DNA of 64,000 bases, from assembly GCF_036711975.1 (NCBI RefSeq), contig NC_091968.1, positions 25,715,001 to 25,779,000 on the forward strand, in the 5' to 3' direction. This stretch comes from Onthophagus taurus. Lineage: Eukaryota > Arthropoda > Insecta > Coleoptera > Scarabaeidae. The notes beneath the pieces are model-generated. The model was not told the origin of the DNA and did not search any database. It worked only from the letters and a program-made list of their open reading frames with translations. Positions 1-13,700 of the stretch are shown piece after piece. A program made the position numbers and the translations under genes. Position 1 is the first letter of the stretch. Each line of letters starts with the position of its first letter.

Positions 1-35
1 TTATACAACGATTCAGTTTAAAACGTGCCAATACC

Positions 36-3000
36 ATGAAGTTGCAAGTTGTTTTACTTCTATTCTTATTAACGTAAGTATTTTCATTTTACAAAATAAA
101 ATAATATTAATTTATTTAAAGCGATTTATGCGGTGGAATAATCCCAAATGGTAAAAACGCTAAAAATAAAACCGTCATCCCAGATTATTATTTAAAAGAA
201 GTTAGACCACCCACCTTAAAAGGAAAACCATTAGAAGTCGATTTTTGCATGACCGTAATCGATATTAACTCGATTAACGTTGAAGATATGGATTTTAGGT
301 AAAAAATTATTTTTTTATATCCATGTCAAACTAAAGTGACGTTTTATTTTGACAGAATGGACATGTTTTTACGTCAACAATGGCAAGATTCGCGTTTAAG
401 AATCCCGGAGGAAGTTTTCGAATACGGCGATGAATACGTAACGCTTCCCTCGCAATTCTTCGATAATCTTTGGCAGCCGGATCTTTACTTTTTAAATTCG
501 AAGGTGGTCGAAATCGCCACGTTGAACCAAAAATTCTCATCCGTCACTTTATTTCGAAATAAAACGGTCCGATATTCGGCTAGAATGCACGCAATAGTCG
601 CGTGCCAAATGGAATTTAAATTTTATCCGATGGACACGCAAGTTTGTCCATTAAATATTGAAAGTTGTAAGAAAAGTTTATTAAAAATTCTTTAAACGTC
701 GAAAAGAAATTTATTTTACCGATGTGTGTTTGGTTGCATACCTTTATTGTTGATGTTTAAAGAATTTATTAATTTTATTTATTATTTTTATATATGAAAT
801 AACATTTTTATTTTATTTGTTTTAGTTGCATACGATAACTCAAAAATGATTTTAAATTGGTTAAATCCTGGAGTGGTAATCAGCCCGGAATTAAAGCTGC
901 TGCAATATAACGTCGGAAAAGTGAGGTTAGAACATAAATACGTTCAAACCGGTGAAAAAAATGGGAATTTTTCGCGATTGGTGGTTTATTTTCGTTTCGA
1001 ACGCCAAATTGGGCACCATTTAATCCAAACGTTTGCACCTTCAACATTAATCGTTATTTTATCATGGTTCAGTTTTTGGTTAGGATTGGATGCAATCCCG
1101 GCGAGAGTTACGTTAATGGTTACATGTCTTTTAACATTAGTCACGATGTTTACAGCTTTAAGATCTGATATTCCACCAGTTGCTTATATTAAAGTAAGTA
1201 ATCTTATTACAAAAACATCACAAAAATAATTTCTTATTTATGTTTTTTATAGAGTTTGGATATTTGGATGGCAATGTGTATGTTCTTCGTTTTCTCCGCA
1301 TTAGGGGAATTTGTAATTATTAAAGTTTTAGATGAGAAATATCGGATGTTGAAGAAACAAGAATTTAAGGTAAGAATTTGCAGAATAACCTAAAAAAAGT
1401 AAACATAACCTCAAATTTTTCTTTAATCAGTTTTTTTTTATTAAAAAACTTATTTATGTTATAATTGGACCGCGTTATGCATCACTTGACTAAGCCACAA
1501 ATGAACAATGTTGAGAAAAACGGTATTTTCGTTTTCATCTCTCTAAAAATATGACTTCTCAGAATAGAGAGGCTCAAACTATTGAAAATTGTTTGGCGCC
1601 TATCTATTTTTATCACAAAACACTGATCACAAGCACAGAATCCGCTTGGTCAGTCGTTTTACGATTATACAGGGTGTTTCTGTAAGCCATGGCATAAATT
1701 TAATCGCAAATATTAGAGTCAAAATGATGTTTTGTGTAAAAATTTTTGAAGAAAATTATCTATAGTTTCATTTTGTACTTTTCAACTGGTTTAATAAACT
1801 TGGGGATTTATTTCTCATGACAAATAATGCCTAATTGGTGAAAAAAATGTTAGCAAAAGTTTTTTAATTTTAAGAATGTACAGAAATTACTTGAAACTAT
1901 GATGGTGATAAACAACTGCAATTTTAACAACTGTTGTTTAAGTACGCTTGTGTCATTGTGACATTTAAACACTACAAAAATTATGGTGCACAATTTTGGG
2001 GAATACCAAATACGGGGAATCACGGCAAAATTTTGTACTTGCGGTTCGTCTCTATGCAGAAAGCTTTCCAGAGAGATATAATCCGGCACATGAATCCTTT
2101 TTACATGGTAGAGAAAATGGCAATATTTGACCGAGGCTTGGGCAAAATTGAGGAGCAGATGTTGTGAGAATTGTTCATGTCAAGGAAGAGATCAGTCTGG
2201 TCTAAGTACTAGGATACTTGCAGAGCAACATGGGGTATCACAATCCATAATTTGGCGAATATTGAGGCACAACCAACTCTATCCATATCATGTGCAAGAT
2301 GTACAAGTCCTACTACCAGTGGATCATCTCCCTCAAGTACAATTTTGCTAGTGGTTGCTACATCAGTATCAGCTGAACCCAAACTTTTCTAATAACATTT
2401 TACGTTAACGCATTATTGGGCCGTGGAGAATACTCGCCGAACACATTTTCAACAAAGACTTTCTATGAATTTATAAGCCTGGAATTGTGAACTAACTACT
2501 TATTGGCCCTATCATTCTGTATAACCGATTAATGCACGATAATTTCCCAGGGCTGCTCGAAGATATTGCGCTTGATGTTGGACAAATTATGTGGTTCTTC
2601 AAGATGGTGCTCCACCACACTTTTAGGTGGTCGAATCGCCTGGCCACCCCGATCGCTCGACCTCAATTATTTTAAAATGTTTTATGTATTCATCATTGAA
2701 AGTAAATTTCACCGATATCTAGGAAACTAAAACACTTCTGCTACAATTTTTTTCACCTATTAGTCATTATTTGTTATGAGGAATAAAGTCCCAAATTTAC
2801 GCGTATAGGTTGAGAATCACCCTGTTTAGAATTCAGAGACTATACAAATAGATTAACATCCCTCATCCTACCCATTTTACAAACGAGTTTCTTAATATTT
2901 CTTTTTCTTTTGTTAAGAAAGATCGTACATCAAAGTCGAAATCAGATTATTAGTTACTAATTTACAAAATTAAAGTTTAAAAAGTTGTAAGATGAAATTA

Positions 3001-4708
3001 AAGACGAAGTGTTACAAGTTTACAGGTTAAAATTTAAGAACGCTCCTTTTTTAACAAAAGAAATATTAAGGAACTTGGAAAAATTTTGACATATTTGTAA
3101 TCTTCATTAAAAATCCTTTAAAATGAGTACAAACACGACATATTTATCTTCAATATTAATGAAGTTATGGTCAACTTCCGGTTAGGAATGTCAACGTCAA
3201 TTTTGACATATTTGTGATCGTCGTGGAAAATCCTTTAAAATGAGTCCAAACATGATACGTTTAATTCCAATATTACTCGAGATATAAGCAACTTCCAATT
3301 TGAAATGTCAATGTCATTTTGACATATTCTTAATTTTTATAAAATGTCTTAATATTTATCACAAAAACAAAAATATAATAAAAAAAAATCAAAAATTAAG
3401 GTTGGTATTAGTATTTAAAAATTAAATTGCTATCTTCATTGTTGCTAACTTCGGGTTTAACGTTTTTTATTCTAACTTTTTTGTTTTTTGAGGTAAGTGC
3501 GTCATCTTTGGACTCATTTTAAAGGTTTTTTAATAAAGAATACATCATGAAGTTATTCATTTGTCTATTATATGATAACTAATTTCAGGTTTAAAATGTC
3601 AACCTCAATTTTGACATATTTGTAATCGTCATTAAAAATCCTTTAAAATGAGTACAAACACGACATATTTATCTTCAATATTAATGAAGTTATGGTCAAC
3701 TTCCGGTTAAGAATGTCAATGTTATTTTGACATATTCTTAATTTTTATAAAATGTTTTAATATTTGTCACAAAAACAAATTTATAATAAAAAAAAATTAA
3801 AAATTAAGGTTGGTATTAATATTTAAAAATTAAATTGCTATCTTCATTGTTGCTAATTTCGGGTTTAACATTTTTTATTCAAACTTTTTTGTTTTTTGAG
3901 ATAAGTGCGTCATCTTTGGACTCATTTTAAAGGTTTTTTAATGATTATGACAAATATGTCAAAATTGACGTTGACGTTTCAAACCGGAAGTGATTGTATC
4001 TCCATTAATATCAAAGTTAAATATGTCGAGTTTGGACTCATTTTAAAGGATTTTTTATGGAGTTGACAAATATGTCAAAATTAATAGTTGAAAGTTCGAA
4101 CTTTTTGGTTCTTTGAGAGAAATTTACTTAATTTATTTAAAAATTAACGTTTAATACGAAAATGCATGTTTAACATTGCTTTTGACGTCACATCGATACA
4201 TTAAAGTGATTTTTCGGTATGTTCTACACTTTTCCATTCTATTTTTTTAATTTTTAACGTTTTTGGGTCATTTCGCGTCGATTAAAAAATAATCGTCGAT
4301 TTTTTCAATTTATAATATATATTTGTTATATTTTTTGTAGGAACTACAAATTTCGCAGTGGAATGAAGGAATCGAAAAAAAATATCAACCATTAGAAGCC
4401 AAGCATGGAAAATTCAGGTTATATTGGCTCAATGTAAGTTTATTATTTATTATTATTCATCGCTTTATGCTTTTAATGAACCACAAATTTAGCTATTTTA
4501 ATTAATTAGCAAAATTAAATTAATATTTGCACTTATTAGTATTAGAACGATTATTTATATCATTTTTTTATAATAGGATCGTGGTGAAGAGGTTTTATTA
4601 TGGGTTGAAATCGATAAAAAGGCAAGAACGGTTTTTCCAACTCTTTATTTAATTTTCGTATCGATTTATTTCCCCGTTTTGCTAATTCACAGTCAACCTC
4701 AGACATAA
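36..4708 (+). CDS. Cys-loop ligand-gated anion channel subunit
   Basis: Pentameric neurotransmitter- or proton-gated channel subunit of the plasma membrane. Seven exons join in frame (36-73, 122-298, 356-666, 826-1193, 1253-1369, 4341-4433, 4577-4708), giving 411 residues. A hydrophobic signal peptide starts at Met1. The Cys-loop is Cys155-Cys169 with the usual 13 residues between. M1 follows at about 238-258, M2 at about 268-288, M3 at about 300-322, and M4 is in the last exon. The motif Pro-Ala-Arg (267-269) at the start of M2 is the family signature for chloride selectivity. The M3-M4 loop is very short. The M2-M3 text resembles the insect pHCl/CG7589-type group, but I cannot name the ligand or the orthologue. 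Intron 5 (2.97 kb) is filled with transposon debris; the other introns are 48-159 bp. The stop codon is 63 bp from the convergent PWP2 stop. Confidence 0.93.
1466..1669 (+). mobile_element. End of the TGGACCGCG TIR element family, truncated copy
   Basis: The text from TGGACCGCGTTATGCATCAC onward recurs at 59366 and, inverted, at 25594 and near 32356. Here only one end is recognisable. The block then runs into a mariner insertion at 1670. More of the same family (3075-4100 satellite units) follows beyond 2840. It lies in intron 5 of the channel gene. Confidence 0.6.
1670..2824 (+). mobile_element. Decayed mariner-like element with CAGGGTG ends
   Basis: Bounded by TA-CAGGGTGTTTCTGTAAG on the left and an inverted AATCACCCTG on the right, about 1.15 kb, which fits a mariner element. 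Inside, on the plus strand, broken frames keep transposase pieces: a helix-turn-helix part ending in LYPYHVQDVQ-like text (about 2180-2350), then GIVN..LIGPIIL and LLEDIALDVGQ.MWF text (about 2480-2600). Several stops and frameshifts show it is dead. The class resembles the DUF4817/mariner-type transposases common in insects. That assignment rests on pattern memory, not on a search. Confidence 0.6.
3075..4100. repeat. Satellite-like CCGGAAGT repeat array (intron of channel gene)
   Basis: Degenerate 110-120 bp units, each holding a TTGACATATTTGT word, a CCTTTAAAATGAGT word and an ACTTCCGGTT word. The orientation is opposite to the arrays at 11.5 and 22.2 kb. The same family occurs at 11548-12625, 15940-16385, 22205-24430, 31430-32095, 51460-52815, 60055-61275 and 61985-62765. 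Confidence 0.85.
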
Positions 4709-4732
4709 ATAAAACTTAAGATGGTAATCTTT

Positions 4733-4766
4733 AAATAAAAACGGCAAATTAGAAGCTTTATTTATT
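4733..4766. promoter_or_regulatory. Overlapping convergent polyadenylation signals
   Basis: On the plus strand AATAAA occurs at 4708-4713 (sharing the last base of the channel stop codon) and again near 4733. On the minus strand AATAAA words for PWP2 lie at about 4757-4766. The two transcripts must therefore end within the same short interval and probably overlap. Confidence 0.5.
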
Positions 4767-4771
4767 TAAAC

Positions 4772-7700
4772 CTAATCAATATCTTGATCCATTTCCTCTG
4801 AAAACGGATTCACATCAATTTTCTTTGAGGTTAATTCGCCTTGTCTCGATATGTATTGCATCGTATATTTATTAAAATCACATCTAAAAATCAAATAAGG
4901 TTAAGAAAAAAATAAGGAAAATTGTCATCATTGCAATTATGCAACCAATATCACACTACGCGATTTGCGATATTGGTTGCATACTTGCAATGATTGACAC
5001 GCTATATAAAACATACATTTTTGATAATTGCGAAAATTTTCTTGTTAAACTTTTTTGAATAGCAATTAAAGCCGGCATATTTTGTTGGGATTTAATACCA
5101 GGACCGTGGTAAGTTAAAATACTTTGCGCCCACAACAAATAAAATTCTAAATGGCGTGAATTATCCAAAGCATTAGCTAAGATGATTAAAAGTCGCTCAA
5201 TATATTTTTCTCCCAAATTCGTAATCACTAACTCAACTGAAAAGTTAAAAAAAATCATTTATTTATTATTTTTTTAAGTAATTAAACTAATTAAAAATAA
5301 ATTACCATCTTTAATTGGAACGCTTTCCATGGCTTCTTGTATTAAATCGATTTCATTCAATTTTATAGCCATAGATAAAGCATTGACGTGTTCTTTTTTA
5401 AAAATAGCTTCTTTTATAGCTTTCGGCGTCACCCCAAGCTCTAAATTCCACGGATCGAAAACCAACCCAACGCACAAAGAATAAATTAATAACCCCTCCG
5501 TAGTAGCCGCCGCAAAAGCTTGCCCAGTCGGTGAAAATTGAAGCGAAAATACACGAACTTCCGGTTTAAAACTACGAGCTGTCATATCGCCCTTCTGTAC
5601 TCCAGGTAATTTAATTGAAATATTTCCGCCTTCTAAAGGTTCTCTCTCTTCAATTAAAGCGATATTTCCAAACTCGGTCATTTTACGCCGATTTATAAAA
5701 TCCTAAAAATAATTAACTTTAAAATAAATTAAATACAATGAAGAGATATTTACATCGACAGCATCAAACGATCGATTTTGAGTGACTTCGAATTTCTTTA
5801 TGATAATCCCTTCTTTAACGTTATAAATACAAACGTTTTTAGAATGACCACCAGCTAGAATTGATTCACCATCCGCGGAAAAACAAAGCGTTGTAAATGA
5901 TTTAGCTTTTAACGATTGTTGAGCCGTTATTAAATCCGTATCGGATCTTCCACTTCCTAAATCATTTTTTCCCGAAATACTAGCAGTTTGTTGAGCTGTT
6001 TTTATATTAAAACAGGTTATATCTCCGTTTAAAGTCCCAACGGCTACTTCTAAACCGTCCGGTTTAAAAGCGACACAAATTCCATCACTTTGTATCTCGA
6101 TCGATTCGTGAGCTGATCCTTTTTCGATGGCATCCCAAATGCGAAGTGTTTTATCCCAAGAAACTGAAGCTAAAACTGTACTTCCTGGCGTTGGGTTAAA
6201 AGAAAGACCTCCCTAAAAAAAATAAAAAAATTTGGTATAATTCATAATATTTTTGTAACACATTTGGTTAAAACCTAAAGTCCTAAACCTAAAGAGAATC
6301 TAAAGTCTTTAACTTATTGGCTCTTGAATGTTAGATAGTGTTGGCAAAAGACTAATTATTGCTATCAGAAGATTAAATACTGCTAGTAAAAGACTAAAAA
6401 CTGACTGGAAAGAGAGAATACTATTTCAAAAAGTTATCTACTGCTTTTAAAATGCTTGGAAAAAACTAGATACTGTTTTCAAAATAATACCTATTGCTTC
6501 CAAAATGTTAGATACTGCTGAAAAAGACTAATAACTGCTTGGAAAGAAAAGATATGATTCCCAAAAAGCTACTTAATGTTGCCAGAATGCTAAATATTAC
6601 TGGAAAAGACAAATAACTACTTGGAAAGAGAGATGCTCTCCAAAAAAGGTACCTACTGCTTCCAAAATGCTAGATATTGGTGGAAAAGATTACAATCTGC
6701 TTATAGAAGACTAAATAGTGCTAACAAACAACTACAAACTCATTGGAAAGACGAGATATTGCTTCCATAAGACTACTTACTGTTTTCAGAGCGCTATATA
6801 TTACTAGAAAAGATTACGACCTGTTTGGAAAAGACAAGATACTGTTTCCAAAAGACTATTAACTACTTTCAGAATGCTAAATATTGTTGGAAAGACTACT
6901 AATTGCTTGTAGAAAGCTAGATATTGTTGGCAAAGACTATTTAATGCTTTTAGAAGACTATATACTGCTGCCAAAACACTACTAAGTGCTTGGAGATTAC
7001 AATACTACTGGCTGAAAACTATTTACTGAAACTATTCTTCTGTTAAATAATATCTTTTTGTGTCCCTTCCATTACAGACTTAAAAATTGCCATATCTATA
7101 AAAGTTACATTCGGATTCACCTAATTTACTGATTTATTATTGAGTTAAGTAGGTTAATTAACATTTAAACTCATGCGAATTTCTTAAATGTTGGGTTGGG
7201 CATGGAGCAGAGGATAGGTTGTAAATTTTGGGTTGGGTTAGCCATGCGTCTTCAGATAGAGATTAAATTAAACCCGATACTTTCTAATCCTAGGGTTAGT
7301 TCTAGTTTTACACTATCACTAGAACTAACACAAGACCTAGAATCATTCGGGTTTAGCCGTCTTGAGAGACTTGGGGCTAAATCCGAATGATTCTAGGTCT
7401 TGTGTTAGTTTTAGTGACAATGGTAGGTAGTGATAGTTAGCATAAGAAATCACTATGTTGCATACTTTTATTGTACTAAAACTAGAACTAACACAAGACT
7501 TGGAACTAGAATCTTGTAATGTAAATTTAATCTTTAAGGTGTCATTTAAATGTCATTTTTAACATTAAAATCTACTTGTGATGCAAAATGTTCAAATTTG
7601 ACAGTTAAAACGTCAATTGGTAGCAAAAATAAGGTAAATATGTCATTTATAATGTCAAATTGTCAATCTTGTCTTTAAACTATCATTTAGACGTCGTTAC

Positions 7701-10700
7701 TTATGACGTTAAAATCTTCGTATGAGGCAAAATAATCAAATTTGACAGTTAGAACGTCAATTGGTAGCAAAAATTGAGGTTGACATGTCAATTAGAATGT
7801 CAAACTGTAAATTTAATCATTAAGATGTCATTCAAATGTGACTTTTGACATTAAAATCTACTTGTGATGGTACATGCTGAATCTTTACAGTTACAAAGTC
7901 AATTGGTAGCAGAAAATAAGGTAAATATGTCATTTATAATGTCGAATTGTCAATCTTGTCTTTAAACTATCATTTAGACGTCATTTCTTTTGACGTTAAA
8001 ATCTTCGTGTGAGGCAAAATAATCAAATTTGACAGTTAGAACGTCAATTAATAAATGAACGTAGCCAATGACGATTTGACATTTAAACGTCATTTTGAAT
8101 TTAGAAAATTAATTAATTAAAATTTAACGTTTATCAAATTACTCAAAACGCCAAATTTGACATTTAAACGTCATGTTGAACTCGGTAAATTAATTAAAAC
8201 TTAACCATTATTAAATTACCCAAAACGTCAAATTTGACATTAAATATAATTTTGTTTAAATTTACAATTTTCTTACAGTTTGACATTCTAAATGGCATGT
8301 CAACTTCAATATTTGCTACTAATTGACATTCTAACTATCAAATTTGATTAGTTTTCATCATACGATAAAGTTAGATTAGATAATCGTGCCAATTTATGAT
8401 GTAATATTAATACATTTAAGCAAAAATTTACCTGTTTTGATTGACATTTAAATAGTTTGACTTTTGTCAGTTGTCAAAACGAAACAACATGAAGTTAGGA
8501 GGAAGTACATTACATTACATTATACAGTGAATTTCACTTAAAATGAAAGAAACCAGTACCTATAGTTCGTTTTTTTTCTATAATACTTGTCAATGTAAAT
8601 TATTTAGGGTTTCTGTTGGTATTATCTAGGACCCTTATAAAATTTATGTTGTTTTCATGATTTTTAGTAACATTGTCAGTAACTAATTAGTTGAGGTTAA
8701 AATACTAATAAATTTTTAGATAAATACGATTTTGACGAAGTACATATTTGCTATAAAAACGTGCTACAAAGTAATTAAATAGAATAAAATACCTTTTCTA
8801 GGTAAGTAAATGGCAAATAAACACCCCACAACACTTCTTATGCACCTTTTCTTTTTGAATAACGAAAGCTCAAACGTCAATGTGACATAATTACTTCAAA
8901 ACATGATAAAACAAAACTCCCTGTTAATTTTGCCAACTTTACAACAATTTGACAGGTATTATAGAAAAAAAATGAACTATACTTACTTTGTCCCAGATAA
9001 AATGCAATATGTCTGAATGTTTCTAGTTCTAGGGCTAATGTTAGTTCTAGTGATAGTGGTAAGTAGCGCTGGTTAACATAAAATATCATTATGTTTCATA
9101 TTTTTATTGAACTAAAACTAGAACTAACACTAGACCTAGAACTAGAAAGTATCGAATGATGAAAGTATGTATCGAATGTTTCTAGTTCTAGGTCTAGTGT
9201 TAGTTCTAGTTTTACACTATCACTAGAACTAACACAAGACTTGGAACTAGAATCATTCGGGTTTAGCCGTCTTGAGAGACGTGCGACTAAATCCGAATGT
9301 TTCTAGTTTTCGATCTAGTGTTAGTTCTAATATTAATACAGAGTCTATTGACACACAGTCTATTTAACGACAGGTAGTCAGTCGTTATGCATCGAAAGTC
9401 TAGAAACAAGGGTGTTTCATCTGAAGGCTCCGGTTTTTGACATGACTAAATGACATGTCAACCTCAATTTTTGCTACCAATTGACATTCTAACTGTCAAA
9501 TTTATAAAAAGTGACATTTGAATGACGTTTAAAGATAAAATTTCCAATATTTTGTCATTGTACAACCCAACCCGATACTTTCTAGTTCTAAGTCTAGTGT
9601 TAGTTCTAGTTTTGCACTATCACTAGAACTAACACTACACCTAGAACTAGAATCATGCGGGTTTAGCCGTCTTGAGAGACGTGCGACTAAATCCGAATGT
9701 TTCTAGGTTTTCGACCTAGTGTTAGTTCTAGTATTAACACAGAGTCTATTGACACACAGTCTATCTAACGACAGGTAATTAGTCGTTATCACAAAACGTC
9801 ACATCAAAATTTTAATGTGATTTTTCAGTGTGTTCTACACTTTTCCGCACTTTCTTTTTATTTTTAACGTGTTTTTAGGGTCATTTCTTTTTGGATGATT
9901 CTTGAATTTTTCTTATTTAATTAAATTATAACCTCACTTTTTAATTTGACAGCTTAAAAAGTAACCTCATTTTTTTGACAACTCAAAAAAAATAACCTCA
10001 CTTTTTTCACGCATTTATTACTTACAATTGGTCCTTCATGTCCACTTAAAATCTCCAATAATCGCCCCATTTTAACTGACCAAAGAAAAATTTCAAAAAT
10101 ATCTTGTCCTCCTGCAGCAATAAATTCCCCACTTGTATCAACCGCTACGCATGATAATTGAACTGGTCGGGGTGACGCTAAAGTGCGAAAATTTCTATAA
10201 CGGACGACGTCGAAACATCGAACAGTTCCATCTAGGGAACAACTAACAACGAATTTTTTATTTCCGCTAAAAGCTAAGCCGGAAATTGCGTTTGTGTGCT
10301 CAGTGAATGTTACAAAACAATATCCAGAATGAACATTCCATAATTTAATTTTTCCATCTTCCCCCCCGGTTGCTAAAATTAACCCATCGGTGGAATAAGC
10401 AACACAATTCATGTTGTTTGTATGTCCTTGTTGTTTCATAACGTAAGTTTCACTTTGCCACTCCCAAACGAGTAATTGTCCGTATCCCCCGCAACCAATT
10501 GCGATCCAATCAGCGGTTTTATTTAAACAAATTGAAGTGATGATGTTATCAGAAATGCTTAAAGAATGGATTAAATTAACCTCGGGCATTTCGTATATAA
10601 CAAAAGCTCCAGTTGAATAACCTAAAAAAGTAATTTTGATCTTTTTCAAAAAAAATTTTTAATAATTTTACCCGTAACAAGAATTTTAAGTTCTTTATGA

Positions 10701-13700
10701 TAAGCAACCGCAGTTAATGTAGCATCGTGGTTATCTTTTTTAATATCGTTAGCTATATAATGTTTTGCAATTCTTTTATAAAAAATTCGATCCTCATTCT
10801 TTGACTCCTCTTCAATTTCGAGTTCTTTTAAACTCGCAGCGATTTCCTCATCGCTACGCTCCTTAATTTTAGAAACATCGATTTCGTCTTCAATTAAATC
10901 TTCGGTATTTTTCTAAAGATATTTTATTTAAACAAAATTAATTTAATTAAAAAAAAATGATTACAGATCTCTTTTTTTCGGGACCATTCTCGATCGGAAT
11001 AAGATCCTTAGTTTCTTTCGATGACTCCCAAACGCATAATTGGCCGTTTTGACTAATAGTAATCATATCCAAACTGTGTCTTTCAAAGAAACACCCTGTA
11101 ATGGCATCGGTGTGACTTCCCAAGGTGTACATCCGAAAATCTTTCCATCTTAACATAAATAATTAATTAAAATAATTAGTATATTATTATACGAGCATAT
11201 AATGAGAGCTATTATTCACTAAGGTTAAGTTTATTTATTTTTTTAAATAAATTTTTGAATAAAGTTTATACGTCAATGTGACACAAATTCAATGTTACCA
11301 ACTCTAACCAACTTCACAACAATTTGTCAAAATTAAATGTCAATTTTATGAAACGTCATGTTTTTTTTATGAATATTAATTAATTTATGCTTAAATCATA
11401 CGAAAAAAATATGTTTATGTTTTTTTTAATGTCAAACCTTTGCCGTCTTGAGAGACGTGCGGCTAAACCCGAATATTTCTAGTTCTAATATTAACTAAAA
11501 ATTAAAACTAAAACGAGAACTAGAAACATTCGGGTTTAGTCGTGGAAAAAAGTTCAGTTGTCAATGTCAACTTTAATTTTATTATTATATTCGTAATCTT
11601 TATGAAAAATCCTTTAAAATGAGTCCAAACTCGACATATTTAACTTTGATATTAATGGAGATACAATCACTTCCGGTTTGAAACGTCAACGTCAATTTTG
11701 ACATATTTGTCATCTTCATTAAAAATCCTTTAAAATGAGTCCAAACACGATGCAGTTATCTCAAAAAACAAAAAAGTTAGAATAAAAAACATTAAACCCG
11801 AAGTTAGCAACAATGAAGATAGCAATTTAATTTTTAAATATTAATACCAACCTTAATTTTTGATTTTTTTTATTATATTTTTGTTTTTGTGACAAATATT
11901 AAGACTTTATAAAAATTAAGAATATGTCAAAATGACATTGACATTTCAAACCGGAAGTTGCTTATATCTCGAGTAATATTGTAATTATTGTAATTAAACG
12001 TATCATGTTTGGACTCATTTTAAAGGATTTTTCACGACGATTACAAATATGTCAAAATTGACGTTGACATTCTTAACCGGAAGTTGACCATAACTTCATT
12101 AATATTGAAAATAAATATGTCGTGTTTGTACTCATTTTAAAGGATTTTTAATAAAGATTACAAATATGTCAAAATTGAGGTTGACATTTTAAACCTGAAG
12201 TTAGTTATCATATAACAGACAAATGGACAACTTCATGGTGTTCTTTCATGATGTATTCTTTATTAAAAAACCTTTAAAATGAGTCCAAACAAGACGCACT
12301 TCTCAAAAAACAAAAAAGTTAAAATAAAAAACATTAAACCCGAAGTTAGCAATTTAATTTTTAAATATTAATACCAACCTTAATTTTTGATTTTTTTTAA
12401 TCATATTTTTGTTTTTGTGACAAATATTGTGGCATTTTATAAAAATTAAGAATATGTCAAAATGACATTGACATTTCAAATCGGAAGTTGCTTATATCTC
12501 GAGTAATATTGGAATTAAACGTATCATGTTTGGACTCATTTTAAGGGATTTTTCACGACGATTACAAATATGTCAAAATTGAGGTTGACATTTTAAACCT
12601 GAAGTTAGTTATTATATAATAGAAGTTTTATAACTGAAGTTAATGTAGTGTTAGTCACTTTTCAGTACTTTCTTTTTATTTTTAACGTGTTTTTTTGGAT
12701 CATTTCACATTGATTAAAGATCTGAAGACGCACGGCTAAACCCGATACTTTCTAGTTCTAGGTCTAATGTTCTAGTTTTACACTATCACTAGAACTAATG
12801 TTTAAATGTCAATGTGACAGAAATTCAATGATACCAACTGTAACCAACTTCACAACAATTTATCAAAATTAAATGTCAATTTTATGAAACGTCATGTTTT
12901 TTTTATGAAAATTAATTAATTTATGCTTAAATTATACGAAAAAAAGAATTTGTAAACGTTTTATTAATGTCAAACCTTTAGAAAGTCCTAAAAAAATTAA
13001 ATTAAATTGACGTTTTTTGAAATTTTGACGTTTCAAATAATTATTATTAGTTTGTCAAGTTGATTACCCATGAATAATGATTATTCACCGCTATTATTAT
13101 TCACTCTGTGAAAAATGACTACGCTTTAAAACTCATTTTTTAAATAAATTTTTGAATAAAATTTAAACGTCAATGTGACACAAATTCAATGTTACCAACT
13201 GCAACCAACTTCACAACCATTTGTCAAAATTAAACGTCAATTTAATAAAACGTCATGTTTTTTTACGAAAATTAATTCATTTATGCTTAAATCATAAGAC
13301 AAAAGGAATTTGTTTAGGTTTTTTTAATGTCAAACCTTCAAAAAGCCCTAAAAACTTAAATTAAATTGAGGTTTTTTGAAATGTTGACGTTTCAATTAAT
13401 TATTATTAGTCTATCAAGTTGATTATGTGTGAATAATGATTATTCACATTTATTTCATTTTAGAAAACTCATTTATAAGGTATATATTATAAGGTAGTTA
13501 TTAAAAAATTATTAATTACATACTTATCAAGAGGGTATAATTTAACAGTCATATCTTTTGAACCAACTGCTAAAACTTTTGAATCAAAAGACCAATCCAA
13601 ACATGTAGTAACATCGAAATTTCCATGGAAAACCCGTTCCATAACAAAGGCGTTATATTCACCAGTAAATTGACCTGGAGCCTTAAACACAAAAACTAAC

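Noticed and set aside
2127-2351. Small independent DNA-binding protein gene
   Set aside because: It is the helix-turn-helix piece of a decayed mariner transposase with frameshifts on both sides.
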